Source: JACIWG01 sp049969935
GTDB lineage: Archaea > Thermoproteota > Nitrososphaeria > JACIWG01
Direction: 5' to 3'
Length of the DNA stretch: 53,300 nucleotides
Assembly: GCA_049969935.1 (NCBI GenBank)
Contig: JBMFNX010000007.1
Location: forward strand, 1 to 53,300
Shown here: in pieces, positions 33,471-42,703 of the stretch
Position numbering within the stretch: position 1 is the stretch's first letter
How the letters are laid out: every line of letters starts with the position of its first letter
Made by a program: the position numbers and the translations under genes
The notes under the pieces: generated by a model
What the model was told of the DNA's origin: nothing
The model's input: the letters and a program-made list of their open reading frames with translations, nothing else
Database searches by the model: none

Positions 33471-34278
33471 TTATCTCACCTAACCTATCACCTATAATGT
33501 TGAAAGAGACGACCAATAGGAATATAGATAAACCTGGTGGAATTATCAAATGTGGAGCATAAAATATGTAGGCGCGTGCAGTTCCAAGCATTGTACCCCA
33601 TTCTGGTGCAGGCGGAGGCACGCCAATACCTAGGAACCCTAAACCTGAAGCAAAAAGTATGGAAGTACCTAAGTTTAATGTTATTTGCGCAATTATGGTT
33701 GGAGAAACGTTTGGAATTATATGCCTAAACATGATTTTAACGTTATTCACGCCAAGCTGTTTTGCAGCCAACACGTACTCAAATTCCCTAACTTGTAAAG
33801 TGAGACCTCTAACCATCCTAATAAACGAAGGTATTATTGATATGGAAACTGATATTATCACAGTCCACAGGTTACTTCCCATTATAGCAACAAACATGAT
33901 CGCTAAAAGGAAACCTGGAAGTGCAAGAAGTATGTCAGTAATCCTTTGGATTACAGTGTCAACCATTCCACCAAAGTATCCGGAGATAACACCAAAAAAT
34001 ATTCCTGCAACCGCACCTAAAGCTGTCGCAATGAAAGAGATTGTTAAAGTGAGTCTAGAACCATATATTATCCTACTTAAGATGTCTCTTCCAAGTTCAT
34101 CAGTTCCAAGAAGATGTTCAATGCTTGGAGGCTTACAACTTTTGGACAGGTCAGTTTCTAAAGGGTTATAGGGGGAAATTAAGTCTGCAAAAACTGCCAT
34201 AAAAATAAAGGACAATATTATGAGAAGACAGATTTGAACACGCTTGGATTTAAGTAAAAGAACATGTTGTTCAATCAC
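33457..34278 (-). CDS. oppC: Peptide ABC transporter permease OppC/DppC-like
   Basis: 273 residues with an N-terminal helix (CLLIILSFIFMAVFADLI), the family signature HLLGTDELGRDILSRIIYGSR, then five more helices. The ATPase-contact EAA loop is EFEYVLAAKQLGVNNVKIMFRH. The C-terminal GLGFLGIGVPPPAPEWGTML is characteristic of DppC/OppC. It overlaps the partner permease by four bases. The two permeases form the translocation pore. Confidence 0.92.
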   Translation of the reverse strand: MIEQHVLLLKSKRVQICLLIILSFIFMAVFADLISPYNPLETDLSKSCKPPSIEHLLGTDELGRDILSRIIYGSRLTLTISFIATALGAVAGIFFGVISGYFGGMVDTVIQRITDILLALPGFLLAIMFVAIMGSNLWTVIISVSISIIPSFIRMVRGLTLQVREFEYVLAAKQLGVNNVKIMFRHIIPNVSPTIIAQITLNLGTSILFASGLGFLGIGVPPPAPEWGTMLGTARAYIFYAPHLIIPPGLSIFLLVVSFNIIGDRLGEIIASK

Positions 34279-35213
34279 TTAAGCCTCACCCTCGGATCTA
34301 TTAGAGTGTAGAGAACGTCTGTAGCCAAATTTACTAAAGCATAGAGCAGTGCAAAAATGAATATTGAACCTTGAACCATTGGATAATCTCTTGAATTTAT
34401 AGAATCAACAATTAATCTTCCAAGACCAGGCCAAGCAAATATTGTTTCAGTTATAACGGCACCCCCTAAAAGTGCACCAAATTGTAGCCCAACTATGGTT
34501 ACAACAGGTATTAGGGCATTTTTTAAAACGTGCTTATAGAGTATGGTTCTTTCATCCAACCCCTTAGACTTAGCAGTTACTACATAATCTTTTTCCATAG
34601 AGTCTATAACACTTGCTTTAGTTATCTTTACAACAAATGCCATAAGATATAAGGCTATTGTGAGAGTGGGGAGAATTAGATGCATTGGTGTACCTGAACC
34701 ACCTGCAGGCAAAATCCTAAGTTCAACAGAAAAGATTAGGATCAAAATCAGGCCAAGCCAGTAAATTGGCAATGATATTCCAGCAATAGAAAATGTTGAC
34801 AAAAGGAGGTCAAGCTTACCACCCTTCTTAGAGGCGGCAACGACACCCAAGGGAACGCCCACGAGTACAGCAACAGTCGTGCTTGTAACAGCAAGTAAAA
34901 GGGTGTTTGGAAGCCTCACCAAAATTTCATATATTACTGGAGACCCTGTTCTAAATGATACACCTAAATTGAAGGTAAAAAGATTCTTTAAGTAAATAAA
35001 ATATTGTACATATATTGGTTGATTCAAGCCCAACTGTTCTCTTATTAAATTCACATCTTCTTCACTGGCCATTATTCCCGCTAAAACTCTTGCGGGATCG
35101 CCAGGAATCGACCTAATTAAAATAAAAATTAGAGTAACAAGTCCAACAAGCGTTATAGCAAGTGTTAGGAGGCGATAAAAAAAATATTTGAGGGCGGACA
35201 GTACTGGCTCCAC
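34275..35213 (-). CDS. oppB: Peptide ABC transporter permease OppB/DppB-like
   Basis: 312 residues with six expected membrane helices. Signatures are LVTLIFILIRSIPGDPA, LGLNQPIYVQYFIYLKNL, FNLGVSFRTGSPV, the EAA loop KDYVVTAKSKGLDERTILYKH, and ETIFAWPGLGRLIVDSINSRDYPM at the end (quoted in part). GTG start inside a G-rich sequence that also forms its ribosome site. It lies ten bases after the binding-protein gene. Confidence 0.92.
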   Translation of the reverse strand: MEPVLSALKYFFYRLLTLAITLVGLVTLIFILIRSIPGDPARVLAGIMASEEDVNLIREQLGLNQPIYVQYFIYLKNLFTFNLGVSFRTGSPVIYEILVRLPNTLLLAVTSTTVAVLVGVPLGVVAASKKGGKLDLLLSTFSIAGISLPIYWLGLILILIFSVELRILPAGGSGTPMHLILPTLTIALYLMAFVVKITKASVIDSMEKDYVVTAKSKGLDERTILYKHVLKNALIPVVTIVGLQFGALLGGAVITETIFAWPGLGRLIVDSINSRDYPMVQGSIFIFALLYALVNLATDVLYTLIDPRVRLK

Positions 35214-35222
35214 CTCCCCCTA

Positions 35223-36860
35223 CTATGTGACGTAAACCCATCTTAGGTCAAATGTTTCATAAGGATATACTACCAGCCCATGCACTTTGTCACTGTGTGC
35301 TAGAACAAAGTTCTGGAAGTAGAGGAATATCCATGGACACTCTTCCCAGACTATGGCCTGCGCTTCAGCATACATCTGGAGACGCTTCTTTTCGTCAACC
35401 TCCCTTCTCGCGTCATCAAGAAGCTTGTCCACTTTCTCGTTCTTGTAGAACATTGTGTTAAATTTTCCAGGAGCCCACTGTGAGGAGTGGAAGACAGGGT
35501 ATAGTACTGCGTCAGCGTCGGGTGTCGTCATACCGTAGCCTACATAGCATAGGTCCCAGGGTGCGCTAGTATAGTTTTTGTACAGTAGGTTTTGAACAAA
35601 CGTAGGCCAGTCGGGTGTGTAAAGTTCTACGGTTATACCAACTTTTGAAAGATATGATTGTAGGGCTTCACCGACCTGTCTATCGAATATGTATCTTCCG
35701 GTTGGAACCATAAGCGTCAGCTTGAATCCGTTCGGATACCCTGCTTCAGCCAAAAGCTGCTTAGCCTTCTCAGGATTGTATTCGTAAACCTTCTGCGGTG
35801 AATAGCCGAAGAAGGCTGGATAGACTGGTGAGTCAGCTAAAGTCGCTAGGTTAAAGAGCACGTTCTTTATAAGCGCATTCTTGTCGACGGCATAGTTTAG
35901 GGCCTGCCTCACCCTAACATCCTTTAATGGACCCCTTTGAGTGTTAATGTTCACGGTCATGATTCTTGTGCTCGGGTTAACGGCCAACTTTACTCCAGCT
36001 GTCTTATTGAGTTTAGGCAAGTCAGCTGGCGGAGGCTGGTAAACGATGTCAACTTCTCCTGAAAGGAGCATCGCCTCTCTTGTCTGAGCTTCAGGAACTA
36101 TCTTGAACACTACTTCCTCGAACTTTACTGGACCACCCCAGTAGCCGTCAAACCTTGACAAAGTTATGTGATCACCTTTAACCCATTCCTTAAATCTCAA
36201 GGGTCCAGTTCCGAGGTCGATTGGGGTCTTGCCTAAGTTTTCTTCACCAAGCTTCTGGTACGCTAGAGGTGATATCACATACCATGTGTTCAATGTTCTG
36301 ACGAACGGTGCGTAAGGATACTTTAGATTGAATCTTACCGTATACTTGTCAACGATGTCGGTTGAATTGAGGGCGTCCAATAGGTATCTGCTCGGAACCT
36401 TCACCTTTGGGTTCAGAAGCCTATCGAAGGTAAACTTAACCGCGGTAGCGTTTAGTGGGTAACCGTCTTGAAACTTTATACCTTTCTTTAAAACTACGGT
36501 AACCTTTAACCCGTCAGCGGACACCGTGTAGCTTTCAGCAAGATATGGTATTAGTTCACCCTTTTCGTTATAGTAGAATAGTGGTTCCGTTATAAAGCTC
36601 ATTATGTTGGATATTAGGGTTGTTGTCTGCGCGTGCGGGTCCAGTGTGTCAGCGTCAATGCCTATGGCGATCCTCAAAACCTTCTGTGTGACAGGAGGCT
36701 GGGAAGATGTGGTGGTTGTGGAAGTTGGAGAAGTTGATGTTTGAGTAGTTGTAGAAGGTGTAGGTGTTGGCTGAAGCTGTGGTAGTAGGAAGATTAGGGC
36801 AGCGGCAACTATCACGACAACGGCTGCTGCAGCCGCTAACTTATTTAATGCCTTATGCAT
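35223..36860 (-). CDS. oppA: Peptide ABC transporter substrate-binding protein (SBP family 5)
   Basis: 545 residues. An N-terminal anchor or signal segment (AAAAAVVVIVAAALIFLLPQ) is followed by a Thr/Ser/Pro-rich linker, likely O-glycosylated, and then the extracytoplasmic domain with TLDPHAQ, LAESYTVSADGL, VRQALNYAVDKNALI and NPEKAKQLLAEAGYPNGF. It captures peptides or similar solutes outside the cell. An in-frame GTG at 36869 exists, but ATG 36860 has an ideal ribosome site six bases upstream. GC content is visibly higher than in neighbours (about 43-48% in sampled lines versus about 38%), as expected for a highly expressed gene. It overlaps the end of the amidohydrolase gene. Confidence 0.93.
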   Translation of the reverse strand: MHKALNKLAAAAAVVVIVAAALIFLLPQLQPTPTPSTTTQTSTSPTSTTTTSSQPPVTQKVLRIAIGIDADTLDPHAQTTTLISNIMSFITEPLFYYNEKGELIPYLAESYTVSADGLKVTVVLKKGIKFQDGYPLNATAVKFTFDRLLNPKVKVPSRYLLDALNSTDIVDKYTVRFNLKYPYAPFVRTLNTWYVISPLAYQKLGEENLGKTPIDLGTGPLRFKEWVKGDHITLSRFDGYWGGPVKFEEVVFKIVPEAQTREAMLLSGEVDIVYQPPPADLPKLNKTAGVKLAVNPSTRIMTVNINTQRGPLKDVRVRQALNYAVDKNALIKNVLFNLATLADSPVYPAFFGYSPQKVYEYNPEKAKQLLAEAGYPNGFKLTLMVPTGRYIFDRQVGEALQSYLSKVGITVELYTPDWPTFVQNLLYKNYTSAPWDLCYVGYGMTTPDADAVLYPVFHSSQWAPGKFNTMFYKNEKVDKLLDDARREVDEKKRLQMYAEAQAIVWEECPWIFLYFQNFVLAHSDKVHGLVVYPYETFDLRWVYVT

Positions 36861-38106
36861 ATGTAACACCTCCCTTCATAACCAACTTTATGTTCTCCTT
36901 CTTCTGGAGCAGGGATATGTCTTCAAGAGGGTTCCCCTTTACTGCGATAAGGTCAGCGAGTTTGCCGACTTCCAGTGTGCCAGTCTTACTTAATAGGCCG
37001 CATGCGTCAGCCCCGTTTCTTGTTGCAGCAACTATGGCCTCCATTGGAGTGAAACCGCACTTTTCCACAAGAAGCTGTAGTTCCATAGCATTATTTCCAA
37101 ACTTGAGCATGGGAGAGCCTATAAAGTCTGTTCCTGTAGCCACTTTCACACCCATCTCCTTAGCCTTCCTCACATTCTTCACGTGTACGTCGATGACTTC
37201 AAGGGACTTTTTCAGCCCCCATTCTGGTGTACCCGCTTCCCTTCCCTTAGAGACAAGCTGGTGGACGATGGAGAGTGTTGGAACCATTATCGCGTCCTGC
37301 TCGATCATCATTTTAGCACCTTCATCGTCCAAGTATATTCCATGCTCTATTGTTCTCACGCCGGCAACAAGCGCATTCTTTATACCTTTCGCACCTTGAG
37401 CGTGGGAGGCTACAAAGCTACGAACCTTTCTCGCCTCATTTACAATCGCACGTATTTCTTCAACAGTGAACTGTTCATCCTCCGGCCTATCCCTTTGAGA
37501 CATTACACCACCAGTTGAACAGATTTTTATAAAGTCAGCGCCTTCTCTGAAAACAGTCCTGGCAGCCTTTATGCACTCATCCACTCCATCACATAATATT
37601 CCTCCGAAACCAAGTTTATAGTCACTCCTTAACTTCACAATTTCTACAGGAAAATAGTGTTCGTCTCCATGGCCGAAAGTCTGTGTTAAAACTCTACCAG
37701 CTGTCACAATCCTTGGACCCCTAGTTAAGCCGCCTTCTACAGCCATCTTCAAGTATGGGCCTTGAAGGCTGCCGCAGTCTCTTACAGTAGTATATCCTGC
37801 TGAAAGAAGGTCTTGGATGTCGTAAAGTGCCTTTATCAAATGCATTTCATAGGGTGTTACCACGGATTCCTCTACAAACTTGTCACTCAAATGTCCTGCA
37901 AGGTGAAGGTGTGCATCAATGAGTCCAGGCATAACCGTATAGTTTCCAGCATCCACAACATTAAGGGATGAGTCAACCGTTTTAGATATTGATTCAATTA
38001 CACCATTGTTGACGACGAGAAAGATGTCGTGGAGAGGTTCTTTACCAGTACCGTCTAGAAGTAGCCCACATTTTACGGCAAATCTATTCGTTGACGAACC
38101 AGACAT
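36853..38106 (-). CDS. Metal-dependent amidohydrolase (prolidase/imidazolonepropionase-like)
   Basis: 417 residues of the amidohydrolase superfamily. Metal-site motifs are GLIDAHLHLAGH (HxH), FIKICSTGGV (Lys expected to be carbamylated), SHAQGAKGI and TIEHGIYLD (two His), and GTDFIGSPM (Asp). The closest functional relatives are Xaa-Pro or other dipeptidases and imidazolonepropionase-like enzymes. As first gene of the peptide-importer operon it probably cleaves imported peptides or cyclic amides in the cytoplasm. TATA TATATAAA (38134-38141) lies about 31 bases before ATG 38106. Substrate not fixed. Confidence 0.85.
   Translation of the reverse strand: MSGSSTNRFAVKCGLLLDGTGKEPLHDIFLVVNNGVIESISKTVDSSLNVVDAGNYTVMPGLIDAHLHLAGHLSDKFVEESVVTPYEMHLIKALYDIQDLLSAGYTTVRDCGSLQGPYLKMAVEGGLTRGPRIVTAGRVLTQTFGHGDEHYFPVEIVKLRSDYKLGFGGILCDGVDECIKAARTVFREGADFIKICSTGGVMSQRDRPEDEQFTVEEIRAIVNEARKVRSFVASHAQGAKGIKNALVAGVRTIEHGIYLDDEGAKMMIEQDAIMVPTLSIVHQLVSKGREAGTPEWGLKKSLEVIDVHVKNVRKAKEMGVKVATGTDFIGSPMLKFGNNAMELQLLVEKCGFTPMEAIVAATRNGADACGLLSKTGTLEVGKLADLIAVKGNPLEDISLLQKKENIKLVMKGGVTYA
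36867..36874 (-). promoter_or_regulatory. Strong Shine-Dalgarno site for oppA
   Basis: On the minus strand GGGAGGTG lies six bases before ATG 36860. It is a full match to the usual 16S 3' end, inside the last codons of the upstream amidohydrolase gene. Most other operon-leading genes here seem leaderless, so this site probably raises binding-protein output above the other operon members. Confidence 0.7.
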
Positions 38107-38133
38107 GTGTGAAAGGAGGGGTGGAACATGGTG

Positions 38134-38141
38134 TATATAAA
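38134..38141 (-). promoter_or_regulatory. TATA box of the peptide-importer operon
   Basis: Minus-strand TTTATATA centred about 27 bases before 38110. It gives an mRNA starting within a few bases of ATG 38106 and serving six co-directional, overlapping or closely spaced genes. Confidence 0.5.
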
Positions 38142-38221
38142 TCTTTTTAACAGGTTGACGGTAAACCTTATATATTATTTTAAAAATTTAATAAAAATTG
38201 AGTTATCTTTTGCAAAATTTT

Positions 38222-38917
38222 TCATTGTCTCCCTTTAAACAGAGTCAAAATCTCCCTTCTTGCCTCATTTATGAGGCTATTTAATGTTTCGAAAGCCTTA
38301 CCTACATCCTCGTTTTTTACAACTATTATTGTGTCAGTGTAAGAGCTTGTCGTATCCTCAATATTTATTCCAGATGAAAAAAGTCTTTCGTATATTGATA
38401 TTGCACAGCCTGGCACATCAGTTATTTCTGGAGTGCTTGTCACTATTATGGCGGCGAGGTTCCTCTTATTTTCTAATAGGGATGATTTTTCAAAAAGTTC
38501 CAGAACTTCCTCAGAGCACATTTCGTCCATTATAATTGTTATTGCAGCATAGCCTACACTAACATGTATTATAGAGTTTATGTACTTTCTTATAAGCTCA
38601 GAAAACTTTAGTGTAGTTGTCCGTGTTTTCTCTACAGTAATCTTTGCCACACCAGTTTTTACTGAAAGATTACTGTCCGCCAAAACCATTTTAACATTTT
38701 TCGGCGAATACGTTAATGTAGGCTTTAACCTTTTTATTGCTGTAACGATGCTTTGAACGTCAGTATCGTAGCCTACTTTTTTGTCAACAAGTGGTTTTAT
38801 CTTACGTGCTATAGCACTGTAGTTGCAGTATTGGCCTCTGATTGCCGCCTGCAAGAATATGTCGTCTAACACAATTTCTTTTACAGTTTTAGAGACACTT
38901 TGACCAATGTTGGTCAT
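38222..38917 (-). CDS. HTH plus ACT-like regulatory protein, divergent from argG
   Basis: 231 residues from ATG 38917. An N-terminal segment (IFLQAAIRGQYCNYSAIARK, then DTDVQSIVTAIKRLKP) looks like a winged-helix DNA-binding domain. After about residue 85 there are two ACT-like alpha/beta units, the second containing TPEITDVPGCAISIYERLF and GINIEDTTSSYTDTIIVVK, a fold that typically senses amino acids. An ATG at 38980 is in frame but would leave five bases between divergent starts and overlie the promoter. The shared TATA element supports 38917. Its position suggests amino-acid-responsive control of the arginine/lysine locus; that is inference. Confidence 0.7.
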   Translation of the reverse strand: MTNIGQSVSKTVKEIVLDDIFLQAAIRGQYCNYSAIARKIKPLVDKKVGYDTDVQSIVTAIKRLKPTLTYSPKNVKMVLADSNLSVKTGVAKITVEKTRTTTLKFSELIRKYINSIIHVSVGYAAITIIMDEMCSEEVLELFEKSSLLENKRNLAAIIVTSTPEITDVPGCAISIYERLFSSGINIEDTTSSYTDTIIVVKNEDVGKAFETLNSLINEARREILTLFKGRQ

Positions 38918-38951
38918 TTTATTCCATCTTTGGACTATCTTGGCCAAAAAA

Positions 38952-38959
38952 TATATAAA
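38952..38959. promoter_or_regulatory. Shared TATA element between the ACT regulator and argG
   Basis: TATATAAA lies about 31 bases before argG ATG 38986 and, read on the other strand as TTTATATA, about 38 bases before ATG 38917 of the regulator. One near-symmetrical element appears to serve both directions, so occupancy by the regulator could affect both genes at once. Confidence 0.5.
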
Positions 38960-38985
38960 CTTATCGTTCACTAGGGCCATTCACT

Positions 38986-40191
38986 ATGGAAAATAAAAGG
39001 CTTGTCCTAGCATACTCGGGGGGATTAGATACTACCGTAATGATAAAGTGGCTTAACGAAAAGTACGGTTACAGTGTTGTAACCGTTACCGTAGACTTGG
39101 GGCAGAAGGAAGATTTTAAGACCATAGAGGAGAGAGCGTATAAAGCAGGTTCGATCAAACACTATAGTATTGATGCAAGAGAAGAGTTTGTGAACAAGTT
39201 TGTTGCAAGGGCTATTAAGGCTAACGGATTATATGAGGGAAAGTATCCATTGAGCACGGCTCTTGGAAGACCTCTTATTGTAGAGAAGCTTGTTAAGGTT
39301 GCAGAAGAGGAGAATGCAGTCGCTATAGCGCATGGATGCACTGGCAAAGGTAACGATCAGGTCAGGTTTGAGGTTACTGCAAAAGCTTTGAACCCTAAAC
39401 TGAAGGTTTACGCACCTGTAAGGGAATGGAATTTGAACAGGGAGGAGGAGATAAAGTATGCTATGGCACATGGTATTGAAGTGCAGGCTAAGGCGAAAAA
39501 GTATAGTATTGACCAAAACCTTTGGGGAAGGTCTATTGAGGGTGGACCTCTTGAGGATCCATGGAATGGTGTTGGAGAGGATGTTTTTGAATGGCTTGTC
39601 CCCCCTGAGAAGGCTCCTGACAAGCCCACCTTCCTAGAAATTGGTTTCGAAAAAGGTTTACCTGTTTCATTGAACGGGAAAAGAGTTAATTTAATTGAAT
39701 TGATTTCTCAAGTTAATTTTATTGCTGGAGGATGTGGTGTAGGACTTATTGACCATATAGAGGATAGGCTTGTTGGGATAAAGAGTAGGGAAGTTTACGA
39801 ATGTCCTGCGGCAGTAACCTTGCTTGAAGCCCACAAGGCTTTAGAGAAGATGGTTTTAACCAGACACGAGGTGTTCTTTAAAGAGTTGGTTGACATGGAG
39901 TGGTCTAGACTAGTGTATTTTGGCCTCTGGAATGAACCGTTAAGAGAAGACCTTGAAGGCTTTATTGAAAGAACACAGGATAGGGTTGAGGGAACGGTTA
40001 GAGTTAAACTGTATAAGGGAAGTGTTTCTGTTGACGGCCTGAAATCGCCATATTCACTTTATGACGTAAGCCTTTCCACTTACGGCATGGGTTCTAAATT
40101 TGATCAGAGGATGTCTGAAGGTTTTATAGAAATTTGGGGACTGCAATCTAGAGTAGGCTATGAAATGTTGAAGAGGGTTAAAGGGGGATGA
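38986..40191 (+). CDS. argG: Argininosuccinate synthase
   Basis: 401 residues. The ATP pyrophosphatase loop is LAYSGGLDTTVMIKWL. Citrulline/aspartate-site segments YPLSTALGRPLI, HGCTGKGNDQVRFE and SIEGGPLEDPW are complete. It joins citrulline and aspartate with ATP to give argininosuccinate. First gene of the long plus-strand arginine/lysine operon, overlapping argH by four bases. Ornithine carbamoyltransferase and carbamoyl-phosphate synthase genes are not in the window. Confidence 0.96.
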   Translation: MENKRLVLAYSGGLDTTVMIKWLNEKYGYSVVTVTVDLGQKEDFKTIEERAYKAGSIKHYSIDAREEFVNKFVARAIKANGLYEGKYPLSTALGRPLIVEKLVKVAEEENAVAIAHGCTGKGNDQVRFEVTAKALNPKLKVYAPVREWNLNREEEIKYAMAHGIEVQAKAKKYSIDQNLWGRSIEGGPLEDPWNGVGEDVFEWLVPPEKAPDKPTFLEIGFEKGLPVSLNGKRVNLIELISQVNFIAGGCGVGLIDHIEDRLVGIKSREVYECPAAVTLLEAHKALEKMVLTRHEVFFKELVDMEWSRLVYFGLWNEPLREDLEGFIERTQDRVEGTVRVKLYKGSVSVDGLKSPYSLYDVSLSTYGMGSKFDQRMSEGFIEIWGLQSRVGYEMLKRVKGG

Positions 40192-41669
40192 GTAAAGATA
40201 TTCTTAGAGGAGAGAGGCTGGAGCCGATAGAATCCAACGTACTTAAATACATTTCGTCAATTGATGAAGATGAAGTTCTTTTTGAGCCTGTCAGGCAGAT
40301 TAACATTGCACACGTTATAGCCCTCTATAAGGCTGGTGCAATAGAGGAGAAGGTGGCTGAAAAGATAGTTTCAGCAATAAAGAAGGTTGATAGATTCGCT
40401 AAAGATGAGGGGTTCGAGGACGTTCATATGCTTTTGGAAAAGAAGGTCATGGATCTTGTTGGTGAAGATGGAGGGTACATGAACTTGGGTAAGAGCAGGA
40501 ACGACCAGGTTTCAACAGCATTAAGGATTGTTTTGAGGAAGAAGATTCTTGACCTTATCCTGTTGCTTGTAGATTTTATGGAAACATTGCTTGATAGGGC
40601 CATTGATTCTAGGGAGAAGGTTATGCCAGCCTACACGCATTTGCAGACTGCTCAGACGATAACATTCGCATACTGGCTGCTATCATATAATGATATGATC
40701 AGAAGAGATGTTGAAAGACTTTTCGAGAACTATTTTAGGACAAACGTGTGTCCAATGGGTGCAGGCGCATGCGCTGGAACAACAGTTGAAGTTGACAGGT
40801 GGGAGGTTGCAGAATCTCTTGGATTCAATGATATCATAGAAAATGCTGTTGACGCGGTAAGCTCAAGAGATTTCATGCTTGAGCACATGTTCATACTTTC
40901 CTCAATATCTTTAACCTTGAGTAGAATGTGTGAGGACATAAATTTTCTATCAAATAATGATGTAGGAGTATTTGATGTTCCAGACAGGTTTTCTTCCACA
41001 AGCAGTGCAATGCCTCAAAAGAAGAACTCTGTTGTAACAGAAACTGCTAGAGCATACTGTGGCATTGTTGTAGGAAACTTTTTTGGAGCAATGATGCTAT
41101 ATAAGGCTCTACCATCCTCCTACAACCTTGACCTACAAGAGATGACGCCAAAGGTGTGGGAGACATACAATATCGTATATGATACGGTTAAGGTAATGAG
41201 GGAATTAATGGAAAGCTTGGGATTCAATGAAGAAAGAGGCTATGAAATTTTGGTGAAAAATTTTTCTAATGCTATGGAGCTTGCTGAAAAAATCGTCTTA
41301 GATTACAGGATACCTTTTAGAAGGGCACATCATATTGTTGGAGCATATGTGAAAAAATGTTTTGAAAAAAAACTTTCACCCATTTCACGGGAAGCATATG
41401 AGGTCTTCTGCGAAAAGTTTGGTGGTGAAGGGATTAAGTGCCCATCATATGAAGAATATGTGAACATAATGGATCCAAGAACAAGCATTTTCAATAAGAA
41501 GATTGGAGGAGGACCTAACCCTGAAAACGTTATGAAAATGATTCATGATAGGAGGAAACAGAATAAATTTTTCAAAAAGCTAGCTTTAGACGAAATTTCT
41601 AGGATAGAAAATGTTTTGCTAAAATTAAATTTATATGATTTTATGGTTAGTGGAGGTGAGAAAAGATGA
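40188..41669 (+). CDS. argH: Argininosuccinate lyase
   Basis: 493 residues of the fumarase/aspartase superfamily. The signature loop SSAMPQKKNSVVTE, KSRNDQVSTALR and the catalytic-His segment YTHLQTAQTITFAYWL are intact. It splits argininosuccinate to arginine and fumarate. Slightly longer than usual because of a C-terminal extension. Its stop codon overlaps the lysW start (ATGA). Confidence 0.95.
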   Translation: MSKDILRGERLEPIESNVLKYISSIDEDEVLFEPVRQINIAHVIALYKAGAIEEKVAEKIVSAIKKVDRFAKDEGFEDVHMLLEKKVMDLVGEDGGYMNLGKSRNDQVSTALRIVLRKKILDLILLLVDFMETLLDRAIDSREKVMPAYTHLQTAQTITFAYWLLSYNDMIRRDVERLFENYFRTNVCPMGAGACAGTTVEVDRWEVAESLGFNDIIENAVDAVSSRDFMLEHMFILSSISLTLSRMCEDINFLSNNDVGVFDVPDRFSSTSSAMPQKKNSVVTETARAYCGIVVGNFFGAMMLYKALPSSYNLDLQEMTPKVWETYNIVYDTVKVMRELMESLGFNEERGYEILVKNFSNAMELAEKIVLDYRIPFRRAHHIVGAYVKKCFEKKLSPISREAYEVFCEKFGGEGIKCPSYEEYVNIMDPRTSIFNKKIGGGPNPENVMKMIHDRRKQNKFFKKLALDEISRIENVLLKLNLYDFMVSGGEKR

Positions 41670-41839
41670 AGACATCATGTGAGGTATGTGGTGGAGAAAT
41701 AGATGTTCCAGACGACGCTATAAAGGGGGAAATAGTTAGCTGCCCAGACTGTGGAAGCGAATACGAGGTTATAGAGGTAAAGGAGGGGAAGCCTGTTCTA
41801 AAACCTGCTGAGGAAATAGGTGAAGATTGGGGAGAATAG
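41666..41839 (+). CDS. lysW: LysW amino-group carrier protein
   Basis: A 57-residue gene. Two CxxC pairs (CEVC at 5-8 and CPDC at 26-29) form a zinc knuckle, and the C-terminus is the diagnostic EDWGE, whose terminal Glu accepts the amino group of alpha-aminoadipate or glutamate. The surface is very acidic, as expected for electrostatic docking to LysX, Y, Z, J and K. It starts inside the argH stop and ends six bases before argX. It is the only lysW in the window and must serve both ligases present. Confidence 0.95.
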   Translation: MKTSCEVCGGEIDVPDDAIKGEIVSCPDCGSEYEVIEVKEGKPVLKPAEEIGEDWGE

Positions 41840-41845
41840 TAGAAC

Positions 41846-42703
41846 ATGGAACTTTCAATATTATATGATAGACTCCGTTGGGAAGAGAAGGTGTTAGCTG
41901 AGGAAGCGAAAAAATTAGGGGTTAAAGTAAGCCTTGTTGACGCAAAGACACATCCATTAACCCTAGTCGGAGAAGACAGTTTAACAAACTCTACATTCGG
42001 TGATGTAGTTTTAGAAAGGTGCATGAGCCACATTCGTGGACTATATTATGCAGCGGTGCTTGAGAGAGAAAAGGTTGTGATAAACTCTTACAGTGTTCTT
42101 TCTTTGACAACAAACAAGCTTTTAACCACATTAGCTTTAGACAAGGCAGGAGTTCCAACACCAAAGACGTCCGTAGCATTTTCTCTAGAGTCTGCGCTAG
42201 AGCTTGCGGATAGGATGGGCTACCCTCTTGTTGTAAAACCTATTATTGGAAGCTGGGGTAAGATGGTTGCATGCATAAGAGATAGGAGGGAGGCTGAAGC
42301 CCTTTTTGAAACAAGAGAAATGATTCACGAGCCTCTTCAGCAAATCTATTACTTGCAAGAATATGTCCAGAGACCGCCAAGAGACATAAGGGCTATAGTT
42401 GTCGGGGACGAGATAATTGCATCAATATACAGGTATCAGCCTGAAGATGATTGGAGAACAAATGTTGCAAGAGGCGGGGCAGCGGTTTTAGCTAAGCTTG
42501 AACCTGGACAAGAGGATATAATAGTTAAGGCAGCGAAAGCGGTAGGTGAAGGAGTATTGGGTGTTGATGCCATGGAAAGCGAAAGAGGACTTCTAGTGCA
42601 CGAGATTAACGGTTGTGTGGAATTTAAGGGCGCTGCTTCAGTTTCAACAATTAATATACCTAGGAAGATAGTGGAGTATGCGATGGGGAAGGTGAAAAGG
42701 TAA
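41846..42703 (+). CDS. argX: LysW ligase, glutamate-specific (ArgX) predicted
   Basis: 285 residues of the ATP-grasp LysX/RimK family: SILYDRLRWEEK, KPIIGSWGKMVACI, QEYVQRPPRDIRAIVVGDEI, YRYQPEDDWRTNVARGG and VHEINGCVEFKG. It attaches LysW to the amino group of its substrate. The substrate-site loop reads N255-GCVEFK, whereas the second paralogue in this locus has N254-NTTEFKN. Together with its position directly after argG-argH-lysW, this points to glutamate (arginine branch). Specificity is inference; the family call is firm. Confidence 0.85.
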   Translation: MELSILYDRLRWEEKVLAEEAKKLGVKVSLVDAKTHPLTLVGEDSLTNSTFGDVVLERCMSHIRGLYYAAVLEREKVVINSYSVLSLTTNKLLTTLALDKAGVPTPKTSVAFSLESALELADRMGYPLVVKPIIGSWGKMVACIRDRREAEALFETREMIHEPLQQIYYLQEYVQRPPRDIRAIVVGDEIIASIYRYQPEDDWRTNVARGGAAVLAKLEPGQEDIIVKAAKAVGEGVLGVDAMESERGLLVHEINGCVEFKGAASVSTINIPRKIVEYAMGKVKR

